A DNA stretch of 64,000 nucleotides, from assembly GCA_964518955.1 (NCBI GenBank), contig CAZFHS010000001.1, positions 62,001-126,000 on the forward strand, written 5' to 3'. The position numbers and the translations under genes were made by a program. Shown in pieces: positions 45,073 through 54,771 of this stretch. The notes below the pieces were generated by a model. The model was not told where the DNA came from. It made no database searches and saw only the letters and a program-made list of their open reading frames with translations. The first letter of the stretch is position 1; the number at the start of each line of letters is the position of its first letter. Source of the stretch: JBDGYW01 sp964518955 (GTDB lineage: Bacteria; Gemmatimonadota; Gemmatimonadetes; Gemmatimonadales; GWC2-71-9).

Positions 45073-45471
45073 ATGTTTCGAGCCAAACGCGGTTTTACCC
45101 TGATCGAGCTACTAATCGTGATCGTTATCATTGGGATTCTCGCAACAGTAGCGATACCCAAATTCACGAAGGTAAAGGAGAAGGGATTCGCCGCGACGTT
45201 GAAGAGCGATCTACGCAATCTCGTGACAACCCAGGAATCGTATTTCACCGACAACAACACGTACGCGAACCTAGCACAATTGATCGCCGAAAACAGATTC
45301 AACGCAACGCGCGGTGCGACTATCACCGTAGCTGACGTGTCTGCATTTGGTTGGTCCGCCACCGCCACTCACACGGGGCTCGTCGACTTCTCGGCCTGTG
45401 GCGTGTATGTGGGATCGGCAGCACCTCCGAACGCGGCGACCACCTCTGGTGGTGAGGTCGCCTGCTGGTAG
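45073..45471 (+). CDS. Type IV pilin-like protein (PilA/GspG class)
   Basis: 132 residues. RGFTLIELLIVIVIIGILATVAIPKF is the class III signal: a prepilin peptidase cuts after Gly7, the new N-terminus is Phe, and Glu at mature position 5 is present. The mature part is short and has two Cys near the C-terminus (FSACGVYVG and EVACW) that could form the D-loop disulfide. It assembles in a pilus or type II pseudopilus. No assembly genes are nearby, so it is an orphan. GGGAGG lies about 8-10 bases before ATG 45073. Confidence 0.93.
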   Translation: MFRAKRGFTLIELLIVIVIIGILATVAIPKFTKVKEKGFAATLKSDLRNLVTTQESYFTDNNTYANLAQLIAENRFNATRGATITVADVSAFGWSATATHTGLVDFSACGVYVGSAAPPNAATTSGGEVACW

Positions 45472-45484
45472 GAAGTTCCACTCT

Positions 45485-46201
45485 TTACCCTTCTGAAGCG
45501 CTCTCCCGCTTCTTGTTGCCCTCTAGCGTCGTAAACGCAAGGACTTTTGCCGCCGCATAGCGGTGCGAGCGTTCGCGAAACGCCACATAGCTCACCAGAG
45601 CCGCTAATACGCTCAGAAGGAACATCTGCGTGCGGATGATCGGAAACGGCCCGATAGCACCTGCGTTATCGAGTGCAACTAAAGGTCCCCAGAATGGAAG
45701 GAATAGCGCCATCGCAGCGGAGGGAAGGATGAACGCGCGCGCCAACCTGTACTGATCCCGGTAGACCTGGAGAGTTCGAAAGACCTCGGGTGCCCGAGTC
45801 ATGATCTGGTATTCGATCTGATGCAGATAGGCACTAGCCGCTCTCACCTTGCTTGGAGTCTTTTCATCGAATATGCCTTCGTAGCTTGCACCACACGGAA
45901 ACGTGCCGGCAGATCCCAATTCCGCAAAACGCTCTTTGATCGTTGGGCTCGAAAGTATGGTGAGAGTCCATTCCTGTTTGCGCGGATGGAAGACCGCTCT
46001 CGATATCGTGTGCATTACGACACCAAGTGCGGCCGATGCTACGAAAACTAGCACCGCAACGCCCAAGGCCTGTATGCCGCTCCAATCGGGAAACTGTTCG
46101 ATGTTGAATGTGGGAGACCAAACGTCGGCTAGCACAATCAACCAAAGTAGAGCATAGAGCCCCTGCACTAGCGTGGTAACACCTAAGGAGAACGGGCGCA
46201 T
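45485..46201 (-). CDS. Unknown inner-membrane protein, four predicted membrane segments
   Basis: About 238 residues from ATG 46201, which has AGGAGGTG at ideal spacing; ATG 46249 or earlier would lie upstream of that site. Hydrophobic segments are near residues 5-25, 45-65, 165-185 and 195-215, with a central soluble domain containing EWTLTILSSPTIKERF and SKVRAASAYLHQIEYQ. I do not recognise the family. It is convergent with the pilin gene (13 bases) and divergent from the BNR gene. Confidence 0.75.
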   Translation of the reverse strand: MRPFSLGVTTLVQGLYALLWLIVLADVWSPTFNIEQFPDWSGIQALGVAVLVFVASAALGVVMHTISRAVFHPRKQEWTLTILSSPTIKERFAELGSAGTFPCGASYEGIFDEKTPSKVRAASAYLHQIEYQIMTRAPEVFRTLQVYRDQYRLARAFILPSAAMALFLPFWGPLVALDNAGAIGPFPIIRTQMFLLSVLAALVSYVAFRERSHRYAAAKVLAFTTLEGNKKRESASEG

Positions 46202-46420
46202 TGCAGCACCTCCTGACAGACCAAAAAAAATGCCTGAGTTGTTTGCCATCCGGGATCCAGCGTTATGAATACGACAAATCCCCCCCTTCGTCCAGAGCAA
46301 CGCCCCCTTGAAAAAAGGTGTCCCCGGTGTTTGTTAAGGACGTACACGACGAACAACCTCGATCTTTCAACGCGACCTAGGATTCAGTCGGTGCCTGACC
46401 CCCTCCAGGGAGGTATGTCC

Positions 46421-49400
46421 ATGAGTACGAACCATCTTCGCCTGAGCTTTCTGGCGCTCACTCACACCCTCTTTCTATTCAGCGCTCCTCCACTAACTGC
46501 CCAGCATTACCTATCTACCGGTGAAATCACCGGCCCTCAGGCAGAGGCGCTGAGTAACCTGAGATATCGCAACATCGGTCCCGCAAACATGGGTGGCAGA
46601 GTCAGCTCTATCGTTGGGCTACCAGGAAATTCGAAGATCTGGTGGTTCGGCGGTGCCGACGCCGGGCTATGGATGACCAAGAACGGCGGAACCACATTCG
46701 AGGGCCAATGGCAGGACGAACAGTCCTATTCGGTAGGCTCGATATCGGTGGCTCCGTCAGATCACAACGTCCTATACCTTGGCTCGGGTGAGGCCGATCC
46801 TCGCAACTCCATCAGCTACGGTTTCGGCGTCTGGAAGTCCACCGACATGGGCAACACGTGGAAGCACATTGGGCTAGAAGACACCGAGCATGTCCGACGT
46901 GTGCGGATTCACACTAACGACCCCGACATCGCCTATGTGTGTGCGATGGGTCACGAGTGGGGCGCCAACGAACAACGTGGCGTATTTCGCACCACAGACG
47001 GTGGCGAGACGTGGGAAAAAGTCCTCTACATCGACGAGGACACCGGCTGCTCCGACCTCGACATGGTTACCTCGAACCCGCGCATATTGTACGCGGGCAT
47101 GTGGACGTTTCGTCGGCAACCATGGCACTTCGAGGGAGGCGCAAGAGAAACGGCAGTTTACAAATCGATCGACGCAGGCGATACCTGGGCCAAACTCGCT
47201 GTCGTCGATGAGCCAATGGCGCGCATTGGTATCGCGATCGCGCAGAGCGAGCCCAGCACAGTTTATGTGGTCACCGAAACAAAGACGAAGGGAACGCTGT
47301 TTCGAAGTGATGATGGCGGTGAATCTTGGAGAGGTGTGAACAGCAACCGCAGCATCAACTTCCGCCCTTTCTACTACAGCGAGATTTACACCGACCCCAG
47401 CAATGCAGAAGTCGTCTGGTCTCTCTCGGGCGGTTTGTACAAGTCGACCGACGGCGGCAGAAACTTCGAGTCGGTCGGTGGCGGCGTTCACGGTGATCAC
47501 CAGGCACTGTGGATCGACCCGGAAGACGGCGACCGCGTGCTCTCAGGCTCCGATGGCGGATATCAGATCTCGTTCGACGGTGGCGACACATGGGACATCA
47601 TCAACAACGTGACTCTGGCACAGTACTACCAGATCTTCGTGGACGACCGCGATCCGTACTTCGTATGCGGTGGCCTGCAGGACAACGGTAACTGGTGTGG
47701 ACCCAGCCGCATGAATAACGGTGGCTACAGAGCAGGCGGCATTCGGAAGGACGAATGGTACTCCGTGTCGGGTGGTGACGGTTTCTACACGCACCCCGTT
47801 CCGGGTAGCCCGAATCTCGTTTACTCGAATGCTCAGGGCGGATACTTGCGGATTACCGACACGCAGACCGGAGTCACTCGCAGTATCGAGCCGTATCCTC
47901 GGATGCACGGTTCGCAGGGCCAGGGAATGTATAAGGCGAAGTACCGGTTCAACTGGGATGCGCCGATACATGTCTCGCCGAGCGATCCGGGTGTCGTTTA
48001 TTGGGGCGGCAATGTGCTCTTCAAGAGCGACAATTACGGGCACAGCTGGGATATCATCAGCCCTGATCTCACGACCAACAACCCTGAGAAACTGTTGGAT
48101 TCGGGTGGTGAAGTGTACCTCGACAACACTGCCGCAGAATTCCACTGCACGATTCTCACCGTTCGCGAGTCACAGTTGGAATCCAACGTCATCTGGGTCG
48201 GCACTGACGATGGCAACGTGCAGGTGACGCGCGATGGCGGTGCAAACTGGACATTGATCAACGACAACCTGCCGGACTTCCCAGCTGAAGCCTGGGTTTC
48301 AAAGATCGATCTGTCGCACCACGTACCCGGCAGGGCGTACATCAATGTCGATCAACATCGGCTGGACGACTTCAGACCACACCTGTGGCGCTGTGACGAT
48401 TACGGCGCGAGCTGTGAGAAGTTGAGTGCCGGCCTGCCACAGAATGACTACACGAAAGTCATTCGTGAAGACCCGACCAACCCGGACGTTCTCTATGTGG
48501 GAATGGAGCGCGGCTTGTATTTCTCATGGGACCGGGGCGACACCTGGGTGGACATGCGCCTGAACATGCCGCGCGTTTCCGTTCGCGACATAAAGATCCA
48601 GAAGGACTACAACGATCTCGTACTCGGTACTCACGGCCGTGGCGCATATATCTTCGACGACCTCGCCCCAGTACAGCAACTCTCCGAGGCAATGGGGCAG
48701 GAACTGTTCGTGTTCCAGGCTGGACGTGCAACTCACTGGCAGCAGTGGGGCAACGACGCGTCGGCCGGGCAACGCGTGTACCAGGGCGAAAACGCATTGC
48801 CGGGTGCAATGCTCAATTTCTATTTCGCGTCGGCGCCCGAAGGCCCGGTGAGAGTCCGGATCACCGACTCCGCCGGCGACCTGGTGCAGGAGTTCCCGGT
48901 TCAGGAAACAAAGGCCGGCGTGAACCGTACCTACTGGAACCTGCGTCATAGCGGCGCAACGCCAAGGCAATCAGGTGGCGGCGGAGGTGGACGATTCAGC
49001 CGCAACCTAGGCGCCCCCGCGGTGCCAGGCTCCTATACCGCAACAATCATGGTCGGCGACGGAGGCCTGCAGGGATCCACGACCTTCGAGTTGCGCGGCG
49101 ATCCGCGGATTACGACGATGTCGCAGGGCGACTATCAAGCCTGGCATGACGGTACTCAGGCGTTGCTGGACATGCTCTCTGAAGCAAACCAGATGATGGA
49201 TCAGCTGACCGGGCTGCAAACACAACTTGGTACGCTCAAAGAAACCGTGGACGACGCCGACGTCTCTGACTTGGACGCGGTAAACGGCCTCATTGAAACG
49301 GCGACTGGGGAATTGGGCGAGTTCGACAACAAGATGCAGCGCCCTCCCCCACGGATGAGCTACCGTCAGTACCCGCGGCTCAGCGACGAAATCAGCAGGC

Positions 49401-49594
49401 TCATGGGCAGCGTAGCCGGTGTTCAAGCGCGACCAACTGAGAGTCAGATGACCGTAGCGGGCGAACTCGAGATCGAATTGGCTGAGAGGCGAGCTGAACT
49501 CCAAGGGATCATCAACGGTACGATTCGCGAGCTCAATCAGACGCTCGGCAACCTACCGGCGATAGTAGTACCGAACACGAGGCTCATACCGTAG
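46421..49594 (+). CDS. Second large BNR/sortilin-like beta-propeller protein
   Basis: About 1057 residues from ATG 46421, preceded by AGGGAGG at 9 bases; an upstream reading from 46265 is not supported. The signal peptide ends near PPLTAQ. It has many Asp-box repeats (STDMGNTW, TTDGGETW, SIDAGDTW, SDDGGESW, SFDGGDTW), a beta domain around residues 830-890 (VQETKAGVNRTYWNLRHSG) and a helical coiled tail (MMDQLTGLQTQLGTLKETVDD). It shares order and motifs with the protein at 2022-5309 but is clearly diverged, an old duplication. No enzyme site is visible. Secreted or surface binding protein is the likely class. Confidence 0.88.
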   Translation: MSTNHLRLSFLALTHTLFLFSAPPLTAQHYLSTGEITGPQAEALSNLRYRNIGPANMGGRVSSIVGLPGNSKIWWFGGADAGLWMTKNGGTTFEGQWQDEQSYSVGSISVAPSDHNVLYLGSGEADPRNSISYGFGVWKSTDMGNTWKHIGLEDTEHVRRVRIHTNDPDIAYVCAMGHEWGANEQRGVFRTTDGGETWEKVLYIDEDTGCSDLDMVTSNPRILYAGMWTFRRQPWHFEGGARETAVYKSIDAGDTWAKLAVVDEPMARIGIAIAQSEPSTVYVVTETKTKGTLFRSDDGGESWRGVNSNRSINFRPFYYSEIYTDPSNAEVVWSLSGGLYKSTDGGRNFESVGGGVHGDHQALWIDPEDGDRVLSGSDGGYQISFDGGDTWDIINNVTLAQYYQIFVDDRDPYFVCGGLQDNGNWCGPSRMNNGGYRAGGIRKDEWYSVSGGDGFYTHPVPGSPNLVYSNAQGGYLRITDTQTGVTRSIEPYPRMHGSQGQGMYKAKYRFNWDAPIHVSPSDPGVVYWGGNVLFKSDNYGHSWDIISPDLTTNNPEKLLDSGGEVYLDNTAAEFHCTILTVRESQLESNVIWVGTDDGNVQVTRDGGANWTLINDNLPDFPAEAWVSKIDLSHHVPGRAYINVDQHRLDDFRPHLWRCDDYGASCEKLSAGLPQNDYTKVIREDPTNPDVLYVGMERGLYFSWDRGDTWVDMRLNMPRVSVRDIKIQKDYNDLVLGTHGRGAYIFDDLAPVQQLSEAMGQELFVFQAGRATHWQQWGNDASAGQRVYQGENALPGAMLNFYFASAPEGPVRVRITDSAGDLVQEFPVQETKAGVNRTYWNLRHSGATPRQSGGGGGGRFSRNLGAPAVPGSYTATIMVGDGGLQGSTTFELRGDPRITTMSQGDYQAWHDGTQALLDMLSEANQMMDQLTGLQTQLGTLKETVDDADVSDLDAVNGLIETATGELGEFDNKMQRPPPRMSYRQYPRLSDEISRLMGSVAGVQARPTESQMTVAGELEIELAERRAELQGIINGTIRELNQTLGNLPAIVVPNTRLIP

Positions 49595-49597
49595 TTG

Positions 49598-49652
49598 AGT
49601 GAGTAGTGAGTGGGAGGGTCGATCTACGATCCACCACCCACTACTCACACAT
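49598..49652. repeat. Hairpin-forming GAGTAGTGAGTG repeat
   Basis: TGAGTGAGTAGTGAGTGGGAGG is followed, after a short loop, by CCACCACCCACTACTCACA, an imperfect reverse complement. It sits between the BNR and dienelactone hydrolase genes and could terminate transcription of the first. A related GTGAGTAGTAAGTG piece is found at 20244-20260. Confidence 0.8.
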
Positions 49653-49667
49653 TGAGGAGGAACGCAG

Positions 49668-50534
49668 ATGAAGATCCCTGAGAGTAGGGCGATCCGCGCA
49701 CTCCGCGATCAGTATGCGAGAGGCATGTTGAATCGTCGTGAATTCATCGACAGGCTCACTAGGGTGATGGGTAGCACTGCCGCAGCGGTGGCAGTGCTGC
49801 CGCTCATAGGTTGCGAAGCGAACGGTGGCGATGAACCAGCGCCCCCGGAGCAGCTGAACATTTCAGAGGGTGAGTGGAATGTGGATGGTGTGACGATGAG
49901 GGGGTACATGGCACGTTTGCCCGGAGGTGAACGGCGGCCGGCGGTGATTGTGATTTCAGAGAATCGCGGGATGAACGCCCACATCGAAGACGTTACTCGC
50001 CGCATGGCCCATGAGGGCTTTTTGGCGCTTGCCCCTGACATCCTATCTCCGGTGGGGGGCACACCGGAAAACGAGGACGATGCACGCGCTCTGATGCGCG
50101 AGCTGAACCCCGACGAGACGCTACCTCGACTCGCTGGAGCGGTTCCCTTCCTCGCCGACCACCCCGAGTCCACCGGAAAGGTAGGAGCGATCGGGTTCTG
50201 CTGGGGCGGCGGTTACGCAAACCAGCTCGCGGCCGCTGGAACATCACTGAACGCCGCAGTCCCGTACTATGGCCGGCAGGTTGCTATCGAACAGGTGCCG
50301 AACATCACGGCTGCACTCTGTTTGCACTACGCAGGCGATGACGAGCGCATCAATGCCGGCATTGCGGATTATGAGGCGGCTCTACAGTCAAATAACAAGA
50401 CTTACGAGCTGTATATGTACGAGGGCGCGCAACACGCCTTCAACAACGACACGAGCGAGAGATACAATGCCGAGGCGGCAGCTCTAGCGTGGGGGAGGAC
50501 GATAGACTTCTTGAACAGGTACCTCGTTGAATGA
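49668..50534 (+). CDS. Tat-exported dienelactone hydrolase family protein
   Basis: 288 residues, GAGGAGGAACGC before ATG 49668. LNRREFIDRLT...VLPLIGC is a Tat-type twin-arginine signal ending in a lipobox-like Cys49. The catalytic triad is Cys178 in GFCWGGG, an Asp in AGDDERINAG (residue 224 or 225) and His256 in GAQHAFNND, the Cys-Asp-His set of dienelactone hydrolases. The family hydrolyses lactones or esters; the true substrate is not visible. Export by Tat implies it works in the periplasm. It is convergent with the sulfatase-maturase gene. Confidence 0.92.
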   Translation: MKIPESRAIRALRDQYARGMLNRREFIDRLTRVMGSTAAAVAVLPLIGCEANGGDEPAPPEQLNISEGEWNVDGVTMRGYMARLPGGERRPAVIVISENRGMNAHIEDVTRRMAHEGFLALAPDILSPVGGTPENEDDARALMRELNPDETLPRLAGAVPFLADHPESTGKVGAIGFCWGGGYANQLAAAGTSLNAAVPYYGRQVAIEQVPNITAALCLHYAGDDERINAGIADYEAALQSNNKTYELYMYEGAQHAFNNDTSERYNAEAAALAWGRTIDFLNRYLVE

Positions 50535-50548
50535 GAAGGTGATCGGTT

Positions 50549-50591
50549 CGTACAACGAGTTCTTTGTTCCAGTTTCGCTGCTCGTTGTACG
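50549..50591. terminator. Bidirectional hairpin between convergent genes
   Basis: CGTACAACGAG at 50549-50559 and CTCGTTGTACG at 50581-50591 form a perfect 11-bp stem with a 21-base loop. Further CTCGTTG copies follow. It separates the dienelactone hydrolase and maturase genes. No U tract, so it may act by structure or be part of the intergenic repeat family. Confidence 0.6.
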
Positions 50592-50624
50592 TTGCTCGTT
50601 GTTCGACACGGACATATTTCGACT

Positions 50625-51881
50625 CTAACGCATACAACATCTCTTATACTTCTTCCCACTCCCGCACGGACACGACTCGTTCCTACCCACGCGGGCACCG
50701 CTTCCGTCGGTCTCCCCTCGCGCGGCAGCCATCAGCTGTTCTTGGTTCGCCCCCGACCTCCACAGCGGCACGAGCTTTTCGAAAACCGGACGGCAGTGCG
50801 AGAAGAACTGCTTGAAGCCGGAACAGAGATAATTGAGACCCTGCTCACCGTCAGGGGCGTTGATGAACCAGTCCTTTGGACACCCTCCGTTGCACATCGG
50901 TAGGACATCGCACGTCAGACAATAGCGTGGCAACGAGTCACGTTTGTCGCTACCAAAACTCTCATGAGCGTCGCCGCAGAGCAGTTCAGTAAGTTCGTTC
51001 TCCCGGATGTTGCCCAACAAATGGGGGCTGTCGACGAAGTGATCGCAGGAATAGAGATCCCCATTGTGTTCTAGTGCTGGAATGTCACCGCAGGTTTCGC
51101 GAAAGATGCAGAGCGCATGCTCGAGACCACGCACTGGCCTGGCCGCCTCGTCGAAGTTCTGAATCAAAACCCTGCCGACGTCGTTCCGTATCCACTCGTC
51201 GAAGATCGTAATCAGGAACTTGCCATACTCTTCGGCCGGAACAGAGTGCTCCGGCACATCGCTCGAGCCGGAGTCGGGTCGCTCCACCAAAGGCAGAAAC
51301 CCTACGTATGATGCTCCGATCTCCTTGAAGAACCGGTACACCCGCTTCGGTTCGAGCACATTCTCAGCGTGCACGACACAGAGAACGTCGCAGGGTACCG
51401 CGTGCTTCTCGAGGCACTCGAACCCGCGCATGGCCAACTCATGCGTCGGCTTCTGGTTCTTGGACACGCGGTACCGATCGTGCAAGTCTGCAGGTCCGTC
51501 GAGGCTGAGTCCCGCGGCGAATCCCGCTCGAGAGAGAAAGGCGCCCCATTCGTCATCCAGAAGCGTTCCGTTGGTGACCAGGCTGTTCACATCGCGTTTC
51601 TCTGGGGGGGCATGTGTCTCTTGAAGCGAGACTATCTGCCTGAAATAGTCCACGCCGAGTATTGTGGGCTCACCACCGTGCCAGGAAAACCGAATCGTAT
51701 CTCCGGGCGAAAGGGCGATATGCTGGACGATATACTCCTCCAGGAGATCCTCGTCCATTTTGAACGCATCGGTGTCGGGGTAGAGCCCCTGCTTTTCCAG
51801 ATAGTAGCAATACCGACAGTCGAGGTTGCATACTGCCCCGCCCGGTTTTGCGAAGATCTGGAATTCGCGACCGCTCGCCAA
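50625..51881 (-). CDS. Anaerobic sulfatase-maturating enzyme, radical SAM/SPASM with SEC-C tail
   Basis: 418 residues from TTG 51881, with AGGGA about 7 bases upstream overlapping the preceding gene's stop. CNLDCRYCYYLEK (Cys18, 22, 25) binds the radical SAM [4Fe-4S] cluster and FSWHGGEPT is the next SAM motif. A SPASM region follows (CGDIPALEHNGDLYSCDHF, CLTCDVLPMCNGGCPKD, then a late Cys). The last 20 residues (NESCPCGSGKKYKRCC) are a SEC-C zinc motif. It would convert the active-site Cys or Ser of sulfatases to formylglycine; the Cys-type sulfatase at 11794 is the likely target. Gene is 9 bases after the M16 peptidase, same strand. Confidence 0.92.
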   Translation of the reverse strand: MASGREFQIFAKPGGAVCNLDCRYCYYLEKQGLYPDTDAFKMDEDLLEEYIVQHIALSPGDTIRFSWHGGEPTILGVDYFRQIVSLQETHAPPEKRDVNSLVTNGTLLDDEWGAFLSRAGFAAGLSLDGPADLHDRYRVSKNQKPTHELAMRGFECLEKHAVPCDVLCVVHAENVLEPKRVYRFFKEIGASYVGFLPLVERPDSGSSDVPEHSVPAEEYGKFLITIFDEWIRNDVGRVLIQNFDEAARPVRGLEHALCIFRETCGDIPALEHNGDLYSCDHFVDSPHLLGNIRENELTELLCGDAHESFGSDKRDSLPRYCLTCDVLPMCNGGCPKDWFINAPDGEQGLNYLCSGFKQFFSHCRPVFEKLVPLWRSGANQEQLMAAARGETDGSGARVGRNESCPCGSGKKYKRCCMR

Positions 51882-51890
51882 AAAACGTCC

Positions 51891-54716
51891 CTACGGCACC
51901 GGAGTCTCAGGAAATAGAGACACGATCACGAAGTTGCCTGTGCGGAAATACCTGACCGCAGCCTCCCTGATCTTTTCCACGGTCATCTCGTTGATCAGAT
52001 CGTAAGACACCAAAAAACGAGGGTCTGTCCCGTATTGATCGGCGAAAGTCAGCTGAGCCACCCAATAGCCATTTTCTCGGAGATTCGTCTCCTGCGCGCG
52101 GCGTTGAATCTCTCTCACGTTGTTCACGTCTTCAGCGTCCGGACCAGGATTCTTGAACGCTTCTATCTCGCGGAACACCACTTCGGTGAGTTCTTCCACT
52201 CGATCGGGCGCAGATCCAAACTGGATCCGCAAGCCGTAGCCCTCGTCGGGGTACTTGTCATAGGAAGCGCTCACCCCCACCCCATAGGTACCGCCCAGAT
52301 CTTCGCGCAACACGTCGTGGAGCCTGTTTTCGAGCGTGCTGGCCAAAGATCGGATTACCTGGCGATTCTCGGCAGTGTATTCGAACGGGCCGGTGAATAT
52401 GATTTGAGTTTGGCTTTGAGGCTCTACGCCCTTACGTACCGCCTTCCGGATCACACCCTCGGGGGGATCCATTCCGACGTCGCGCCAGTTCTCCTCACGG
52501 TCTATCGACGGAAGACCACCCAGATATGTCTGAACAAGCGGTCTGACCGAATCCACTGAGAATGCCCCAACGAAGACGAATGTGAAATCGCTGGCGTCGG
52601 CGAAACGGTCGAGGTAGAAGTCAAAAGAAGCATTCAGGTCTACCTCGTCGAATAGCTCGGCGGAGATCGGCCTGGCCCTGAAGTGGCCCTGCGCCATCGT
52701 CACCTGCACGGTGTCGCTGAACGTCGCTTGCGGACTTGCGCTTCTATTCGCCAAAAAGCCTTGGAGCTGCGAACGGAACGCCAGAAATGCCGTACTGTCC
52801 TTGCGAGGAGCCGTGAAGTACAGGTAGATGAGCTGAAACATCGTCTCGATGTCATCTGGCGACGCTGCCCCTGAGATACTTTCGTACAGTGAGCTGATGC
52901 TCGGGTTCACGTTCACAGCTTTGCCAGCCAGCACTTTCTGGAGATCAACCAGCGAGAACACACCTACTCCACCTTGACCGACCACGTCGCTCGCCGCAAA
53001 GGCCGAGACGTAGTCTTCGTCGGGCGCCAGCGACGTACCTCCAGGGCTGTATGACCTGAACAGGACCTCGTCATCTTTGTAGTCGGTCGGTTTAAGCAGA
53101 ACGCGCACACCGTTCGACAGAGTCCATTCCGTGAGGTTCAGCTCTTCAATACTCTCCTCGGCTACGATCTCGCCGGGTGTGGGCATCTCGGCCACGAGAG
53201 GCTCGTCTGATACTGCATCCACGTATGGATCGATTTGCTCATCCATCACTGCGGCCATAACCGTACGAAGTTCTTCCTCCGTCGGGGTGCGCAGATTTGG
53301 TTTGATCGGGGCATTTACCATGACCACACGATTTCGTTCGGTTATCCACTCGGCCGCCAGCCGATTTACCTCTTCGATTTGGATTGTGGGCATCAAGGCC
53401 TGCGAAATGGCAAATTCCATCTCAATGCCGGGTATGGGCTCACCCTCGAGAAAGGCCCGAATGTATTCGGAGGCGTACGTCCGCGACTCGGTGTTTTCGC
53501 GTTCCGCATGGGCCTGTTCGAGACTCCGCAGGTACTCGATCTTGTGGCGCTCCAACTCGGTGAGCGCGAATCCGTGCCGCGCCACCCTCTCACCCTCTCG
53601 GAGGAGCGCCTCAGTACCGGCTGCGATTCCATCCTCATTCACGGCTGCGAAGAGTTGATACACCTCGCTGGTTCCGATGAACCGTCCCTGCCCCGATACG
53701 GCGAAGAGAAACGGCGCGTCTGCCTGCTGAGTCAACTCGAACAGACGTGCGCTGAGCATCGAGTTGTACAGCCCCTCAACGAGCATCTGACGGTAAGCCC
53801 CAAGGGTACTCTGATCTCTCAGGGGTTGTTTGTGATACAAACCCACGGTGGTGTTCGGCGCCTCCGCGTCGGCCGCAATGGCAAACAGCATTTCTTCATG
53901 GTCCGGCACATCGTAGCTAACGCGTTCTCTCACATTTTCGGCGTTCTCGAGCCCTGAGAAGTGCTGAGCGATCAGGCCGACAATTTGTTCCGCATCGAAA
54001 TCCCCAACCGCCACTACTGCCATCAGGTCGGGCCTGTACCAGTGGGAGTAGAACCGCCTCAGCGACTCATGCCCGAACGTCTCGACGCTCTCGCGCTTTC
54101 CGATGGGAAGCCTCTCGGCGTACCGCGAGTTGCTGAACAGGATTGGGAACTGTTCGTCGAGCATCCTGGCCTGCGCACCGCGTCCAAGGCGCCACTCCTC
54201 GATCACGACGCCGCGTTCCTTCTCTATCTCCACCGAATCGAGCACGATCAGATGAGCCCAGTCTTCCAAGATTTGAAACGCCGTTTCCACAACGTCGGCG
54301 GTGTCGGTGGGAACCCGCAGCATGTAGACGGTCTCATCGAAGCTGGTGTACGCGTTCGTGTGGGCACCGGTCTGCATTCCAACCGATTCCATATAATCGA
54401 AGAGCTCCTGCTTCTCGAAGTGTTCGGTTCCATTGAACGCCATGTGTTCCAGGAAGTGCGCCAGCCCAAGTTGGTCTTCGTCTTCCAACACTGAGCCAGC
54501 CCTCACTATCAAGCGAAGCTCGGCCCGGTTCTCAGGTCGCTGATTGACCCTGACATAGTAAGTGAGGCCGTTGTCCAACGTTCCTATTGTGACCTGCGGA
54601 TCGACCGGCAGCGTCTGGTTGGGATCGAGCCCCTGCTGTCGGGCCGAGGCGGCCGAGAACAGAGTCAGCGACAGGAATACCGTCATCGCAGTCACAGTGA
54701 AGCAGCGGCGGTTCAT
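51891..54716 (-). CDS. Exported M16 family zinc peptidase (pitrilysin type)
   Basis: About 941 residues from ATG 54716, with GGAGG 6 bases upstream and a signal peptide (TVTAMTVFLSLTLFSAASA). HFLEH (His87, Glu90, His91) is the inverted zinc motif of pitrilysins. The matching Glu lies about 75 residues downstream in the EDWAHLIVL...EIEKERGVV segment. Four M16 domains fit this length: an active N-half and an inactive C-half (EVLFRSYSPGGTSL onward). It should cut peptides in the periplasm. Its stop sits just before the maturase start, suggesting co-transcription. Confidence 0.93.
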   Translation of the reverse strand: MNRRCFTVTAMTVFLSLTLFSAASARQQGLDPNQTLPVDPQVTIGTLDNGLTYYVRVNQRPENRAELRLIVRAGSVLEDEDQLGLAHFLEHMAFNGTEHFEKQELFDYMESVGMQTGAHTNAYTSFDETVYMLRVPTDTADVVETAFQILEDWAHLIVLDSVEIEKERGVVIEEWRLGRGAQARMLDEQFPILFSNSRYAERLPIGKRESVETFGHESLRRFYSHWYRPDLMAVVAVGDFDAEQIVGLIAQHFSGLENAENVRERVSYDVPDHEEMLFAIAADAEAPNTTVGLYHKQPLRDQSTLGAYRQMLVEGLYNSMLSARLFELTQQADAPFLFAVSGQGRFIGTSEVYQLFAAVNEDGIAAGTEALLREGERVARHGFALTELERHKIEYLRSLEQAHAERENTESRTYASEYIRAFLEGEPIPGIEMEFAISQALMPTIQIEEVNRLAAEWITERNRVVMVNAPIKPNLRTPTEEELRTVMAAVMDEQIDPYVDAVSDEPLVAEMPTPGEIVAEESIEELNLTEWTLSNGVRVLLKPTDYKDDEVLFRSYSPGGTSLAPDEDYVSAFAASDVVGQGGVGVFSLVDLQKVLAGKAVNVNPSISSLYESISGAASPDDIETMFQLIYLYFTAPRKDSTAFLAFRSQLQGFLANRSASPQATFSDTVQVTMAQGHFRARPISAELFDEVDLNASFDFYLDRFADASDFTFVFVGAFSVDSVRPLVQTYLGGLPSIDREENWRDVGMDPPEGVIRKAVRKGVEPQSQTQIIFTGPFEYTAENRQVIRSLASTLENRLHDVLREDLGGTYGVGVSASYDKYPDEGYGLRIQFGSAPDRVEELTEVVFREIEAFKNPGPDAEDVNNVREIQRRAQETNLRENGYWVAQLTFADQYGTDPRFLVSYDLINEMTVEKIREAAVRYFRTGNFVIVSLFPETPVP

Positions 54717-54771
54717 GAGAACCTCCAAAAGAGAGATACGGTGCAGCTCGAGAACATGGTGTCAACTACAA

